Shown here in pieces: positions 1 to 6,855 of a stretch of DNA of 45,776 bases (its first letter is position 1; the number at the start of each line of letters is the position of its first letter). Location: the NCBI GenBank assembly GCA_017440965.1, contig JAFSGH010000048.1:1-45776 (forward strand). Reading direction: 5' to 3'. Below the pieces are notes generated by a model that ran no database searches, was not told the DNA's origin, and saw nothing but the letters and a program-made list of their open reading frames with translations. The DNA comes from Clostridia bacterium. GTDB taxonomy: Bacteria > Bacillota > Clostridia > Oscillospirales > Acutalibacteraceae. The position numbers were made by a program, and so were the translations under genes.

Positions 1-1
1 A

Positions 2-838
2 TACAGAAAAGAGACCATAATGGAAACTCTGAAGGCAGACTTCCTTCACGCTCTTAATCCTGCATTCGCAAAGATGAGCGAAATGGGAGTACGCTACAGC
101 TCAATTCCTGCACATACAGAGGAATTAAGTGTAGCTATAGACTCAGCAATGGGACCCAAGTGGAAGCTTCAGAGAGGTATCAAGATTGAAAGCGTAAGCT
201 TCAATGCTCTCAATGCTCCCAAAGAGGATGAGGACGAGATCCAGAGGATCAAGAAATCCATTATTATGTCCGACCCCATGCTTGCAGGCGGTTATCAGAC
301 AACAGGTATGACAGATGCCGCTATGAATGCCGCCAATAACCCCAACGGTGCAGTAAACGCATTTATGGGAATGGGTATGGCAGGAAATATGATGGGTAAC
401 ACAGCAGCTCTTTTCCAGCAGGGAATGGCACAGCAGCAGTATCAGCAGGCTCAGCAGCCCGCTCCCGCTCCCGCACCTGCACCTGCTGACGGATGGAAGT
501 GCTCCTGCGGTGCAACAGCCACAGGTAATTTCTGCCCCAACTGCGGCGGTAAAAAGCCGGCACCTGCAGGCTCCTGGAAATGCTCATGCGGAAATGATGT
601 GACAGGTAATTTCTGTCCCAATTGCGGCAGTAAGAAGCCTGAAGAGGTTCAGGGTTGGACCTGTTCCTGCGGCAGTGTAAATCAGGGTAAGTTCTGTATG
701 AACTGCGGTGCTAAGAAGCCCGAGGGCGCACCTTTATATAAGTGCGACAAGTGCGGCTGGCAGCCCGAGGATCCCCACAATCCCCCCAAGTTCTGTATGA
801 ACTGCGGCGACATTTTTGATGAATCAGACAAATCATAA
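2..838 (+). CDS. SPFH-domain/zinc-ribbon protein (C-terminal part; YdjI-like), 5' truncated by window edge
   Basis: The frame is open from the first bases of the window (Y-R-K-E-T-I before the first Met), so the gene starts upstream and only its C-terminal part is present. The first ~60 residues, with a helix followed by GVRYSSIPAHTEELS and a KWKLQRGIKIESVSF strand, match the end of an SPFH domain of the 'virion core protein-like' YdjI type. A Met/Gly/Gln-rich and Pro-Ala linker follows (about residues 95-155). Then come four zinc-ribbon knuckles, three of the form W-x-C-x-C-G...FC-x-N-C-G and a last C-x-x-C-x-W version. Family members are membrane-associated scaffold proteins. It is the first visible gene of a co-directional cluster; the next gene starts 25 bp after its stop. 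Function beyond membrane scaffolding is inference. Confidence 0.8.
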   Translation, partial: YRKETIMETLKADFLHALNPAFAKMSEMGVRYSSIPAHTEELSVAIDSAMGPKWKLQRGIKIESVSFNALNAPKEDEDEIQRIKKSIIMSDPMLAGGYQTTGMTDAAMNAANNPNGAVNAFMGMGMAGNMMGNTAALFQQGMAQQQYQQAQQPAPAPAPAPADGWKCSCGATATGNFCPNCGGKKPAPAGSWKCSCGNDVTGNFCPNCGSKKPEEVQGWTCSCGSVNQGKFCMNCGAKKPEGAPLYKCDKCGWQPEDPHNPPKFCMNCGDIFDESDKS

Positions 839-863
839 TTATTTATAAAAGGAGAATATAAAA

Positions 864-1883
864 ATGGGACTTTTTGATAAGAAATTCTGCGACATCTGCG
901 GTGAAAAAATCGGTATGCTCGGTAACAGAAAGCTTTCTGACGGTAATATGTGTAAGGATTGTGCGAAGCTTCTTTCCCCCTTCTGTGATGACAGAAGAAG
1001 CTCAACGCTTGCTGACATCAAGGCTCAGCTTCAGTACCGCGAGGAAAACAAGGCTGTTCTTCGTGCATTCAGCCCTATGATTACCATTGACGGTGATTAT
1101 AAAAATATTTATGTTGATACTGCAAAGGGAAATTTCGTTGTTTCCTCCAATAAGCCCGGAAGCTGGGACAATGAAAATCCCGATGTTATTCCGATTTCAG
1201 CTATTACTTCATTGACTCTTGAAGTCAAGGAAGACAGAGACGAGATTTATTATAAGGACGCTCAGGGAAATAATAAGAGCTATGTTCCTCCGAGATATGA
1301 ATATGAATATGATTTCATTCTTAAATTCCTTGTAAATACTCCCTGGTTTGATGATTTTGATGTTAAGCTCAATAACTTCAGGGTAAAGAATATGGGTTCT
1401 CCCGAATATAACCGCTATCAGCAGCTGGCACAGCAGGCAATGAACGCTCTCGGTGTAGGAACTATGCCTATGAACGGCGGTATGGGAATGAATATGGGCT
1501 ACGGACAGCAGCCTATGGGTTACGGACAGCAGCCTATGGGTTACGGACAGCAGCCTATGGGTTACGGTCAGCAGCCTATGGGCTACGGTCAGCAGCCTAT
1601 GGGCTATCAGCAGGCTCCTCAGCCCGGCTACGGTCAGCCTCCTATGGGCGGATATCAGCAGGCACCCCAGCCCGGTTTCGGTCAGCAGCCTATGGGCGGA
1701 TATAATCAGGCTCCTCAGTCCGGCTTCTCTCAGCAGCCTATGGGATACCAGCAGGCTCCTCAGCAGGCCGGCCACCAGCAGAAGGCTCCTGCAGGAATGG
1801 CTGTGAACTGGACCTGTCCCTCCTGCGGATGTGCAAATGACAGCGGTAACTTCTGTCAGGCATGCGGAACCCCTAAGGCATAA
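864..1883 (+). CDS. DUF4428-type zinc-finger protein with GYGQQPM repeats and C-terminal zinc ribbon
   Basis: A 339-residue protein with an N-terminal four-Cys knuckle (C9, C12, C30, C33) of the DUF4428 kind. A globular region follows (about residues 50-185) rich in beta-type sequence, then a low-complexity tail of perfect GYGQQPM heptads passing into longer [15 protein letters not shown] repeats. It ends with a zinc ribbon (C-P-S-C-G ... F-C-Q-A-C-G). There is no signal peptide or membrane segment. The ribosome binding site AAAGGAG lies at 849-855, nine bases before the ATG. It belongs to the zinc-ribbon/SPFH operon. The N-terminal MGLFDK is shared with the gene at 4893. The repeat tail resembles disordered prion-like or phase-separating segments, but that is only a resemblance. 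No enzymatic function can be assigned. Confidence 0.8.
   Translation: MGLFDKKFCDICGEKIGMLGNRKLSDGNMCKDCAKLLSPFCDDRRSSTLADIKAQLQYREENKAVLRAFSPMITIDGDYKNIYVDTAKGNFVVSSNKPGSWDNENPDVIPISAITSLTLEVKEDRDEIYYKDAQGNNKSYVPPRYEYEYDFILKFLVNTPWFDDFDVKLNNFRVKNMGSPEYNRYQQLAQQAMNALGVGTMPMNGGMGMNMGYGQQPMGYGQQPMGYGQQPMGYGQQPMGYGQQPMGYQQAPQPGYGQPPMGGYQQAPQPGFGQQPMGGYNQAPQSGFSQQPMGYQQAPQQAGHQQKAPAGMAVNWTCPSCGCANDSGNFCQACGTPKA
1497..1601 (+). repeat. 21-bp minisatellite, five units, inside coding sequence
   Basis: Five consecutive 21-bp units, GGYTACGGWCAGCAGCCTATG, begin at 1497, 1518, 1539, 1560 and 1581. They encode GYGQQPM heptads and differ only at wobble positions. Degenerate 45-48 bp units ([17 protein letters not shown]) continue to about 1770. 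The unit length keeps the reading frame, so copy number could vary without disrupting the gene. Confidence 0.95.
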
Positions 1884-1888
1884 AAAAA

Positions 1889-2416
1889 ATGATAAAAAAA
1901 ATAATAATTGCGGCGGTTATAATACTTGTTATTGCCGGTATTATAACTGCTGCGGCAGTTTATATGAAAAAGCATAAGAAAGACTATATTATCCTTGACG
2001 GTCCCGGAATGGTGCGTCAGCCACACGATTTTATCGACTATTGCAGCTACAGCTATGGCGGCGGTATAGAGGGTGAAAGTGAGCATATTGAGCTTACAAG
2101 GCATTCCGACGGATCGTACAAATACTCATATTCCTACTGTCCGTATAACGGCGGAGAGGAAACAGTTATTGAAAAGACCTTTTCTGATTTTGAGCCTGTT
2201 ATGGATGAAATAAGAGAAATCTGTAAAAGAACGGGCGTGCTTACATGGGGTGAGCTTCCGAAGAGCGAGCTTTTGCTTCTTGATGCTCCGACTGCAACCG
2301 TGTTTTTCAGATATTTCGATAATTGTTTTTATTCCGTTAACAGTGATGATATTCTTCCCGAAAAAGGGAACGGTATATTTTCAGATATTTATGATTACTT
2401 GAAGTCACTTAAATAA
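1889..2416 (+). CDS. Membrane-anchored hypothetical protein
   Basis: A 175-residue protein whose residues 3-26 form a single hydrophobic segment (IIIAAVIILVIAGIITAAAV) followed by a Lys/His-rich stop-transfer, suggesting a signal anchor with the rest outside the membrane. The soluble part has aromatic/Gly stretches such as YCSYSYGGGIEGE and YKYSYSYCPYNGGEE, and no recognised domain. The gene starts 5 bp after the preceding stop with no visible Shine-Dalgarno, in an A-run, so translation probably depends on coupling to the upstream gene. Membership in the zinc-ribbon/SPFH operon is clear from spacing (12 bp to the next ATG). Function unknown. Confidence 0.75.
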   Translation: MIKKIIIAAVIILVIAGIITAAAVYMKKHKKDYIILDGPGMVRQPHDFIDYCSYSYGGGIEGESEHIELTRHSDGSYKYSYSYCPYNGGEETVIEKTFSDFEPVMDEIREICKRTGVLTWGELPKSELLLLDAPTATVFFRYFDNCFYSVNSDDILPEKGNGIFSDIYDYLKSLK

Positions 2417-2428
2417 GGAGTGAGAGAA

Positions 2429-3517
2429 ATGTCTACATTATTACAGCAAAAATGTCCTAACTGCGGCGGCAGTGTAAGCTTTGATACAGGCGCGCAGAAG
2501 CTCAAATGTCCCTTCTGTGACAGTGAATTTGATGTTGAAGCAGCTGCAGGTCAGCAGACAGAAGACGGCGGTGCCGGTGCTGTTGATAATATCAGCTGGG
2601 AATCTGATACAAGCGAATGGACAACTGACGAAACAACCGGTATGAGAGTTTATATGTGTAATTCCTGCTCCGGTGAAGTTGTGGCAGACGAAACAACGGG
2701 TGCTACAAGCTGTCCTTATTGCGGAAGCCCCGTAGTAATGAAGGGTCAGTTTGACGGAGCGCTCCGTCCTCATCTTGTTATTCCCTTCAAGCTTGATAAG
2801 GAAGCAGCAAAAAAAGCCTTCAAAGAGCACATGACAGGTAAAAAATTCGTTGCAAGAGCCTTTAAGGACGATAATAAAATTGATGAGATCAAGGGCGTTT
2901 ACGTGCCCCATTGGCTGTTCTCCTGTCAGGCAGAGGGACAGGTAAGCTTTGTTGCCGAAAAGACAACAAAAAGATGGTCCGATGCAGATAATAATTATAC
3001 CGAGATTACTGAATATGACTGCTACAGAAGCGGTAATATGATATTTGACAATGTTCCCGTTAACGGCTCAACAAAGATGCCTGATGATCTTATGGAATCT
3101 CTTGAGCCCTTTAACGTAAACGAGGCTGTGCCCTTTAACGTTGGTTATCTTTCAGGCTATCTTGCTGATAAGTTTGATGTTGATGCCACAAGCAGTATGC
3201 CCCGTGCAAACGACAGAATCCGTCATAGTATTGCAGATACTCTCAGAAAGACCGTTGACGGTTATGATTCCGTTACAACAATTCAGTCAAATATGACGGT
3301 GCTTGGCGGTGACTACAAATATGCTCTTTATCCCGTATGGCTTCTTACCATAAAGCATAAGAACAAAGACCATGTATTTGCAATGAACGGTCAGACAGGT
3401 AAGTTTGTAGGAAACATTCCTACCGACACAAAGAAGGTAAAGACCGTGGGCGCTCTTATCGGTGCAGGTATAGGTGTTGCCCTTTGGGCGGTACTGAACC
3501 TTATAGGTCTTATTTAA
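2429..3517 (+). CDS. TFIIB-type zinc-ribbon membrane protein (YdjG-like)
   Basis: A 362-residue protein. Zinc ribbon 1 is CPNCGG...CPFCDSEF (about residues 8-33) and zinc ribbon 2 is C-N-S-C ... C-P-Y-C-G (about 77-100). Next comes a domain beginning HLVIPFKLDKEAAKKAFKEH, and the C-terminus is a glycine-rich hydrophobic membrane segment (VGALIGAGIGVALWAVLNLI). This is the architecture of proteins often labelled 'TFIIB-type zinc ribbon' or misnamed PriA-like, related to Bacillus YdjG. I chose ATG 2429 over the GTG at 2420 because AAGGAG (2415-2420) sits eight bases before 2429 and would overlap the GTG. YdjG-type proteins help recruit stress scaffolds to the membrane; applying that here is inference from neighbours. 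Confidence 0.8.
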   Translation: MSTLLQQKCPNCGGSVSFDTGAQKLKCPFCDSEFDVEAAAGQQTEDGGAGAVDNISWESDTSEWTTDETTGMRVYMCNSCSGEVVADETTGATSCPYCGSPVVMKGQFDGALRPHLVIPFKLDKEAAKKAFKEHMTGKKFVARAFKDDNKIDEIKGVYVPHWLFSCQAEGQVSFVAEKTTKRWSDADNNYTEITEYDCYRSGNMIFDNVPVNGSTKMPDDLMESLEPFNVNEAVPFNVGYLSGYLADKFDVDATSSMPRANDRIRHSIADTLRKTVDGYDSVTTIQSNMTVLGGDYKYALYPVWLLTIKHKNKDHVFAMNGQTGKFVGNIPTDTKKVKTVGALIGAGIGVALWAVLNLIGLI

Positions 3518-3530
3518 GGAGGTGCGGAAT

Positions 3531-4865
3531 ATGAAAAAGATAATTACAACTCTTATTGTTGCGGTATTCGCTCTTTCCTTTATGCTTATTCCCGCATCAG
3601 CCGATGATTTCAATACTCTTGATCCTACGGGACTTTTAACTGAAGATGAAATGCTTGCTCTCGAGCAGCTTGCCGTTGATATTGAAGAGCAATACGGATA
3701 TTTTGCAATGATATGTTTTGCAGAAAATACGGACGGCTATGAAACAATACTCGATTTCGGGCATGACCTTTATAACAGCTTTTCTGATAAAGATTATGCA
3801 GTAATTTTCGTTGATGATCTCAGTCAGAGCCTTTGCGATTTCTTTGTCAGTGAGAATTACGAGGAATGTGTATTCACATACGATGTTACAAATGCAATAT
3901 TCAATGCTTACAATGAAGCAGAAACATACTATCTCGGAGCTGTTGCTTTCTATAACGGTGTTGCTTCGGCTCTTGAAAATGCAGGCATTGCCGCTTCCGA
4001 AGAAACAACTGCAGCAGAGGAAATAACTGAATCTGTCGCAGGCACACAGGACACAACCGCAGTACCTGAAGAAACAACTGCAGCAGAGGAAATAACTGAA
4101 TCTGCCGCAGGCACACAGGACACAACCGCAGTACCTGAAGAAACAACAAAGTATGTTAATGTTGACAGAGTACTTCCGTTGGTTGTTGACAATGCTGACA
4201 TATTGACAGATGAAGAAGAAGCATATTTCCTTGAAAGATGTCAGACCTTCACAGATGAATATAAGTGTGAAATTGCGATTGTAACAATAACAGATCTTGA
4301 AGGCAAAACCGCTCAGGAATATGCTGATGATTTCTATGATTACAACGGCTACGGCTACGGTGAAAATAAGGACGGACTTCTTTGCTTATATCTTGACGGC
4401 GAAGAAGGACAGCGAAATGCTACACTTACCACTAACGGCACTGCTCAGATGAACATCGGAGATGATGAAATTGAAGATATTCTTCTTGCAATCGCAGGCT
4501 CTGCAAAGTTCGGTGAATTCAAGGATGCGTTTGATTGGTATATTGATTTGTCTGAGGAGGCTGTAAAGCCCGTGCCTCCCTTGTTCTGGCTTCTTATATG
4601 TCTCGCTGTGGGTATGGTAATAGGACTTATTATTACAAATTCAATGGCGTCCAAAAACTACTCTGTACATAAGAAGGAAACTGCAGCGGATTACGTAAGA
4701 GAAGGCACACTTATGATCACAGGAAGAAACGATGTGTTTAGGAACACAAGAGTTAATGTGACTCCGAAGCCCAAGAGCAACAGCGGAAAGTCGTCCGATT
4801 CAAACGGCTCAACTCACACAAGCTCCTCAGGAAGAAGCCACGGCGGCGGCTCAATTTCCTTCTGA
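3531..4865 (+). CDS. TPM-domain membrane protein (YdjH/YgcG-like), probably with two TPM domains
   Basis: A 444-residue exported protein. Signal peptide at residues 1-24 (MKKIITTLIVAVFALSFMLI, then PASA). Residues ~32-150 read as a divergent TPM-like domain (DPTGLLTEDEMLALEQLAVD ... DYAVIFVDD). A Thr/Glu linker built from a perfect repeat follows, then a canonical TPM domain (about 215-335: LVVDNADILTDEEEAYFLE, DGLLCLYLDGEEGQR). A membrane segment (PLFWLLICLAVGMVIGLIIT) precedes a cytoplasmic Ser/Gly-rich tail ending in SHGGGSISF, a common ending in this family. Start 3531 is supported by AAGGAGG at 3516-3522; the GTG at 3522 overlaps it. TPM domains occur in Psb32/MOLO-1 and YdjH proteins. 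The double-domain reading is my inference from matching secondary motifs. Confidence 0.85.
   Translation: MKKIITTLIVAVFALSFMLIPASADDFNTLDPTGLLTEDEMLALEQLAVDIEEQYGYFAMICFAENTDGYETILDFGHDLYNSFSDKDYAVIFVDDLSQSLCDFFVSENYEECVFTYDVTNAIFNAYNEAETYYLGAVAFYNGVASALENAGIAASEETTAAEEITESVAGTQDTTAVPEETTAAEEITESAAGTQDTTAVPEETTKYVNVDRVLPLVVDNADILTDEEEAYFLERCQTFTDEYKCEIAIVTITDLEGKTAQEYADDFYDYNGYGYGENKDGLLCLYLDGEEGQRNATLTTNGTAQMNIGDDEIEDILLAIAGSAKFGEFKDAFDWYIDLSEEAVKPVPPLFWLLICLAVGMVIGLIITNSMASKNYSVHKKETAADYVREGTLMITGRNDVFRNTRVNVTPKPKSNSGKSSDSNGSTHTSSSGRSHGGGSISF
3999..4136 (+). repeat. Tandem duplication of a 69-bp linker segment
   Basis: Units 3999-4067 and 4068-4136 are identical except for one base (GTC versus GCC). 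The beginning of a third copy (GAAGAAACAAC) follows at 4137. The repeat encodes EETTAAEEITES[V/A]AG plus TQDTTAVP and lengthens the linker between the two TPM-like regions. The near identity indicates recent duplication. Confidence 0.97.
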
Positions 4866-4892
4866 TAAAGGAAAATAATAGGAGGAAATAAA

Positions 4893-5456
4893 ATGGGACT
4901 TTTTGATAAAATAAAAAATCCGTCTGCAGTAAAAACTCCCGCTGCCTCAGGGGCAGGCGGAAATAAGAGTAAAAAGGTAGTTTTTTCAAAGCTTCCCGAG
5001 AGCTTTGAAGAATTCAAAAGCTTACCTGAAGCACAGCTTACAGATCCTTTTGATACAGCGGCTTTAACCGTTCTTGCATTCTGTTTTTATACTGAAAATA
5101 AGGAAGAATGCCTTAAAATGCTTGATTTCTTAAGAGGTCCGAGACCGCTGAGCGTAATGGATAAGCAGTTTATTGCAGACCGTTTCCGTGATAAGGATTA
5201 TGTGCCCCGTTCATATTTTGAGGGGGCAGTACCGTCAAATAACTATTTGCCGTCAGAGCCTTACACGGTGATCGTGAGCGACAATCCTTATTCTTATGCA
5301 CATGAAACCTATGCAACACTTTATGTCCGTTCGGGCGGTGCAGACAGCCTCAGAAGCGTGCAGATGCGTCTTGCCAAGGACGGGAAATGGTATCTGTGGG
5401 AGCAGTTTATTCTGGCAGATATCCGTCAGCCCGAAAGCATGAATCCCTGGGCATAA
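4893..5456 (+). CDS. DUF6935-like hypothetical protein
   Basis: A 187-residue soluble protein, with no signal peptide or membrane segment. It starts MGLFDKIKNPSAVKTPA with a basic disordered N-terminus, then a compact domain (FSKLPESFEEFKSLPEA ... ALTVLAFCFYTENKEE ... MLDFLRGPRPLS ... DKDYVPRSYFEGA ... PYTVIVSDNPYSY). It ends KWYLWEQFILADIRQPE followed by a PWA terminus. The LRGPRPLS and VPRSYF...NNYLP blocks match my memory of the DUF6935 family, whose function is not known. The ribosome binding site is AGGAGG at 4880-4885. It sits inside the zinc-ribbon/SPFH operon, 27 bp after the TPM gene. Confidence 0.75.
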   Translation: MGLFDKIKNPSAVKTPAASGAGGNKSKKVVFSKLPESFEEFKSLPEAQLTDPFDTAALTVLAFCFYTENKEECLKMLDFLRGPRPLSVMDKQFIADRFRDKDYVPRSYFEGAVPSNNYLPSEPYTVIVSDNPYSYAHETYATLYVRSGGADSLRSVQMRLAKDGKWYLWEQFILADIRQPESMNPWA

Positions 5457-5478
5457 AACTTTCAGGAGGAAAAAACAA

Positions 5479-6060
5479 ATGTCAGAGCATTGTATGTCAA
5501 TTCCGTTCAGCGGAAATTTCTTTGCACGGGTGGTACAGGGAACGTTTGACATTACGGCATCGATATGGTTCAATGCAAAAATTGAATATGACATAGTTGA
5601 TCAGGAGCGGCTTGATACAATGTTTGGCGGAATTTTACCTGCAGAGTTTATGCAAAAGGATGCCGAGTTTGCCGTTAAGAGAACGTTTACCGCGCTTTTT
5701 GAAGAGGGTGCTTCTCTTGATGAAATTAAGCACAGAACAGTAAATGAGGCAGACAGGGCTTTAGAGTACAAGCGCATTGAAGAATGGGAATCGAGATGCG
5801 GTGTCAGAGCTATACGCATTTCGGATATGCAGATTCAGGTGGATTATACGACAGAGAAATTACTTGCATCTGTAGATATCGGTGCTTCTACATCCGAAAA
5901 GCCTAAGGTCAATAGCTGGAAATGCTCCTGCGGCAACCTGAATTCGGGTAAATTCTGTACCGAATGCGGAGTGAAAAAGCCGGATTTCTGGCTTTGTTCC
6001 TGCACAAGCAATAATAACGGTAATTTCTGCACCGAGTGCGGAAAACCGAAAAACAGTTAA
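5479..6060 (+). CDS. Double zinc-ribbon protein, SPFH-like N-terminus
   Basis: A 193-residue protein. Residues 1-140 contain a beta-rich start (SIPFSGNFFARVVQGTFDIT), a helical block with QKDAEFAVKRTFTALFEEG, and a CGVRAIRISDMQIQV strand. The order and spacing recall the second half of SPFH domains such as the one at the window start, but similarity is weak. Two consecutive zinc ribbons end the protein: W-K-C-S-C-G ... F-C-T-E-C-G and W-L-C-S-C ... F-C-T-E-C-G. The ribosome binding site AGGAGG lies at 5464-5469. The ribbons are close copies of those in the first gene, suggesting the two proteins share an assembly or partner. SPFH assignment is tentative. Confidence 0.7.
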   Translation: MSEHCMSIPFSGNFFARVVQGTFDITASIWFNAKIEYDIVDQERLDTMFGGILPAEFMQKDAEFAVKRTFTALFEEGASLDEIKHRTVNEADRALEYKRIEEWESRCGVRAIRISDMQIQVDYTTEKLLASVDIGASTSEKPKVNSWKCSCGNLNSGKFCTECGVKKPDFWLCSCTSNNNGNFCTECGKPKNS

Positions 6061-6085
6061 ACTATAAAAAGAGAGGTAAATTAAA

Positions 6086-6751
6086 ATGAAAAAAATACTC
6101 GCTTTATTAATGGCAATTATGCTTGTTTTATCACTTGCCGCATGTGGCGGTAACGAGGAAGAAACAACAGCACCCGCTGATGAAACAACAGCACCCGCCC
6201 ATGAAACAACAGCCGCAGCCGAGGAAACAACCGAAGCTGCTCTTACTGAGATTGAAATCGTTGAAGAAGCTGAAGGTGTAGGTCCCGTTAAGCTTTCAAA
6301 CAGCTATCTCTCATTCGAAATCCCCGAAGGCTTCGGTTATTACATTGATGATGCAAACCAAGAGGCAGGTGAAGACCAATTCCAGGTTATTGTTGACCTC
6401 AGGAATGCAGACGGTAATCGCATCGGTGAGCTTCTTATCAACAACAGAGGCGGTCTTGAAAGTGCTGACGAATATGCAAATGTTACTATTGACGAGTATA
6501 AGGATGTTGAATCGGTTACAGTAAGCGATGTGGATTCTGAAACATTCGGCATTTTTGATGTAAGACATTTTACTCTTGACAGAGGCTTTATGGTTGATAA
6601 CCGTTATTTCGGTTATTATCAGATTCCTGATGAAACTGTTGAATACCGCAATGTTCGTTTTGAGCTTGAACTTCTCGGTTACTACTATAAGGATGTTGAA
6701 TTTCCCAAGGCAGAATGCGAAGCCATTATGAATTCAATAGTAATCAAATAA
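6086..6751 (+). CDS. Lipoprotein with ETTA linker, function unknown
   Basis: A 221-residue lipoprotein. Signal peptide MKKILALLMAIMLVLSLAAC ends in a lipobox with Cys20. The linker (residues 23-52) is made of E-E-T-T-A-P/A units. The folded domain (about 65-221) starts VKLSNSYLSFEIPEGFGYYI, has IVDLRNADGNRIGELLINN, and ends with VEFPKAECEAIMNSIVIK, a pattern seen in small surface lipoproteins that I cannot assign. It lies 25 bp after the double zinc-ribbon gene and before an intrinsic terminator, so it is probably the last gene of the operon. AGAGAGG at 6070-6076 is the ribosome binding site. Confidence 0.8.
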   Translation: MKKILALLMAIMLVLSLAACGGNEEETTAPADETTAPAHETTAAAEETTEAALTEIEIVEEAEGVGPVKLSNSYLSFEIPEGFGYYIDDANQEAGEDQFQVIVDLRNADGNRIGELLINNRGGLESADEYANVTIDEYKDVESVTVSDVDSETFGIFDVRHFTLDRGFMVDNRYFGYYQIPDETVEYRNVRFELELLGYYYKDVEFPKAECEAIMNSIVIK

Positions 6752-6765
6752 TAATCATATTTGCG

Positions 6766-6795
6766 GAGTGGCCGTCATATGCGGTCACTCTTTTT
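6766..6795 (+). terminator. Intrinsic terminator of the zinc-ribbon/SPFH operon
   Basis: Stem GAGTGGCCG (6766-6774) pairs with CGGTCACTC (6782-6790) with one G-U pair, followed immediately by TTTTT. It lies 15 bp after the lipoprotein stop. Confidence 0.9.
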
Positions 6796-6822
6796 GACTT
6801 TTTATTCAATATGGTGTAAAAT
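6794..6822 (+). promoter_or_regulatory. Sigma-A promoter of the helicase gene
   Basis: TTGACT (6794-6799), 17-bp spacer, TAAAAT (6817-6822). The -35 box begins inside the T-run of the preceding terminator. The gene starts 34 bp downstream. Confidence 0.75.
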
Positions 6823-6855
6823 GTTAAAAACAGTTTTATTTTTCGGAGAAATATT

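Noticed and set aside
1497..1770. Possible CRISPR-like array
   Set aside because: The units are adjacent with no unique spacers and encode protein heptads in frame. No cas gene is seen anywhere in the window.
1209..1775. 188-codon minus-strand frame with repeated HRLLT motifs
   Set aside because: It is the complement of the GYGQQPM repeat gene. The repeats follow from the DNA repeat and no ribosome binding site is present.
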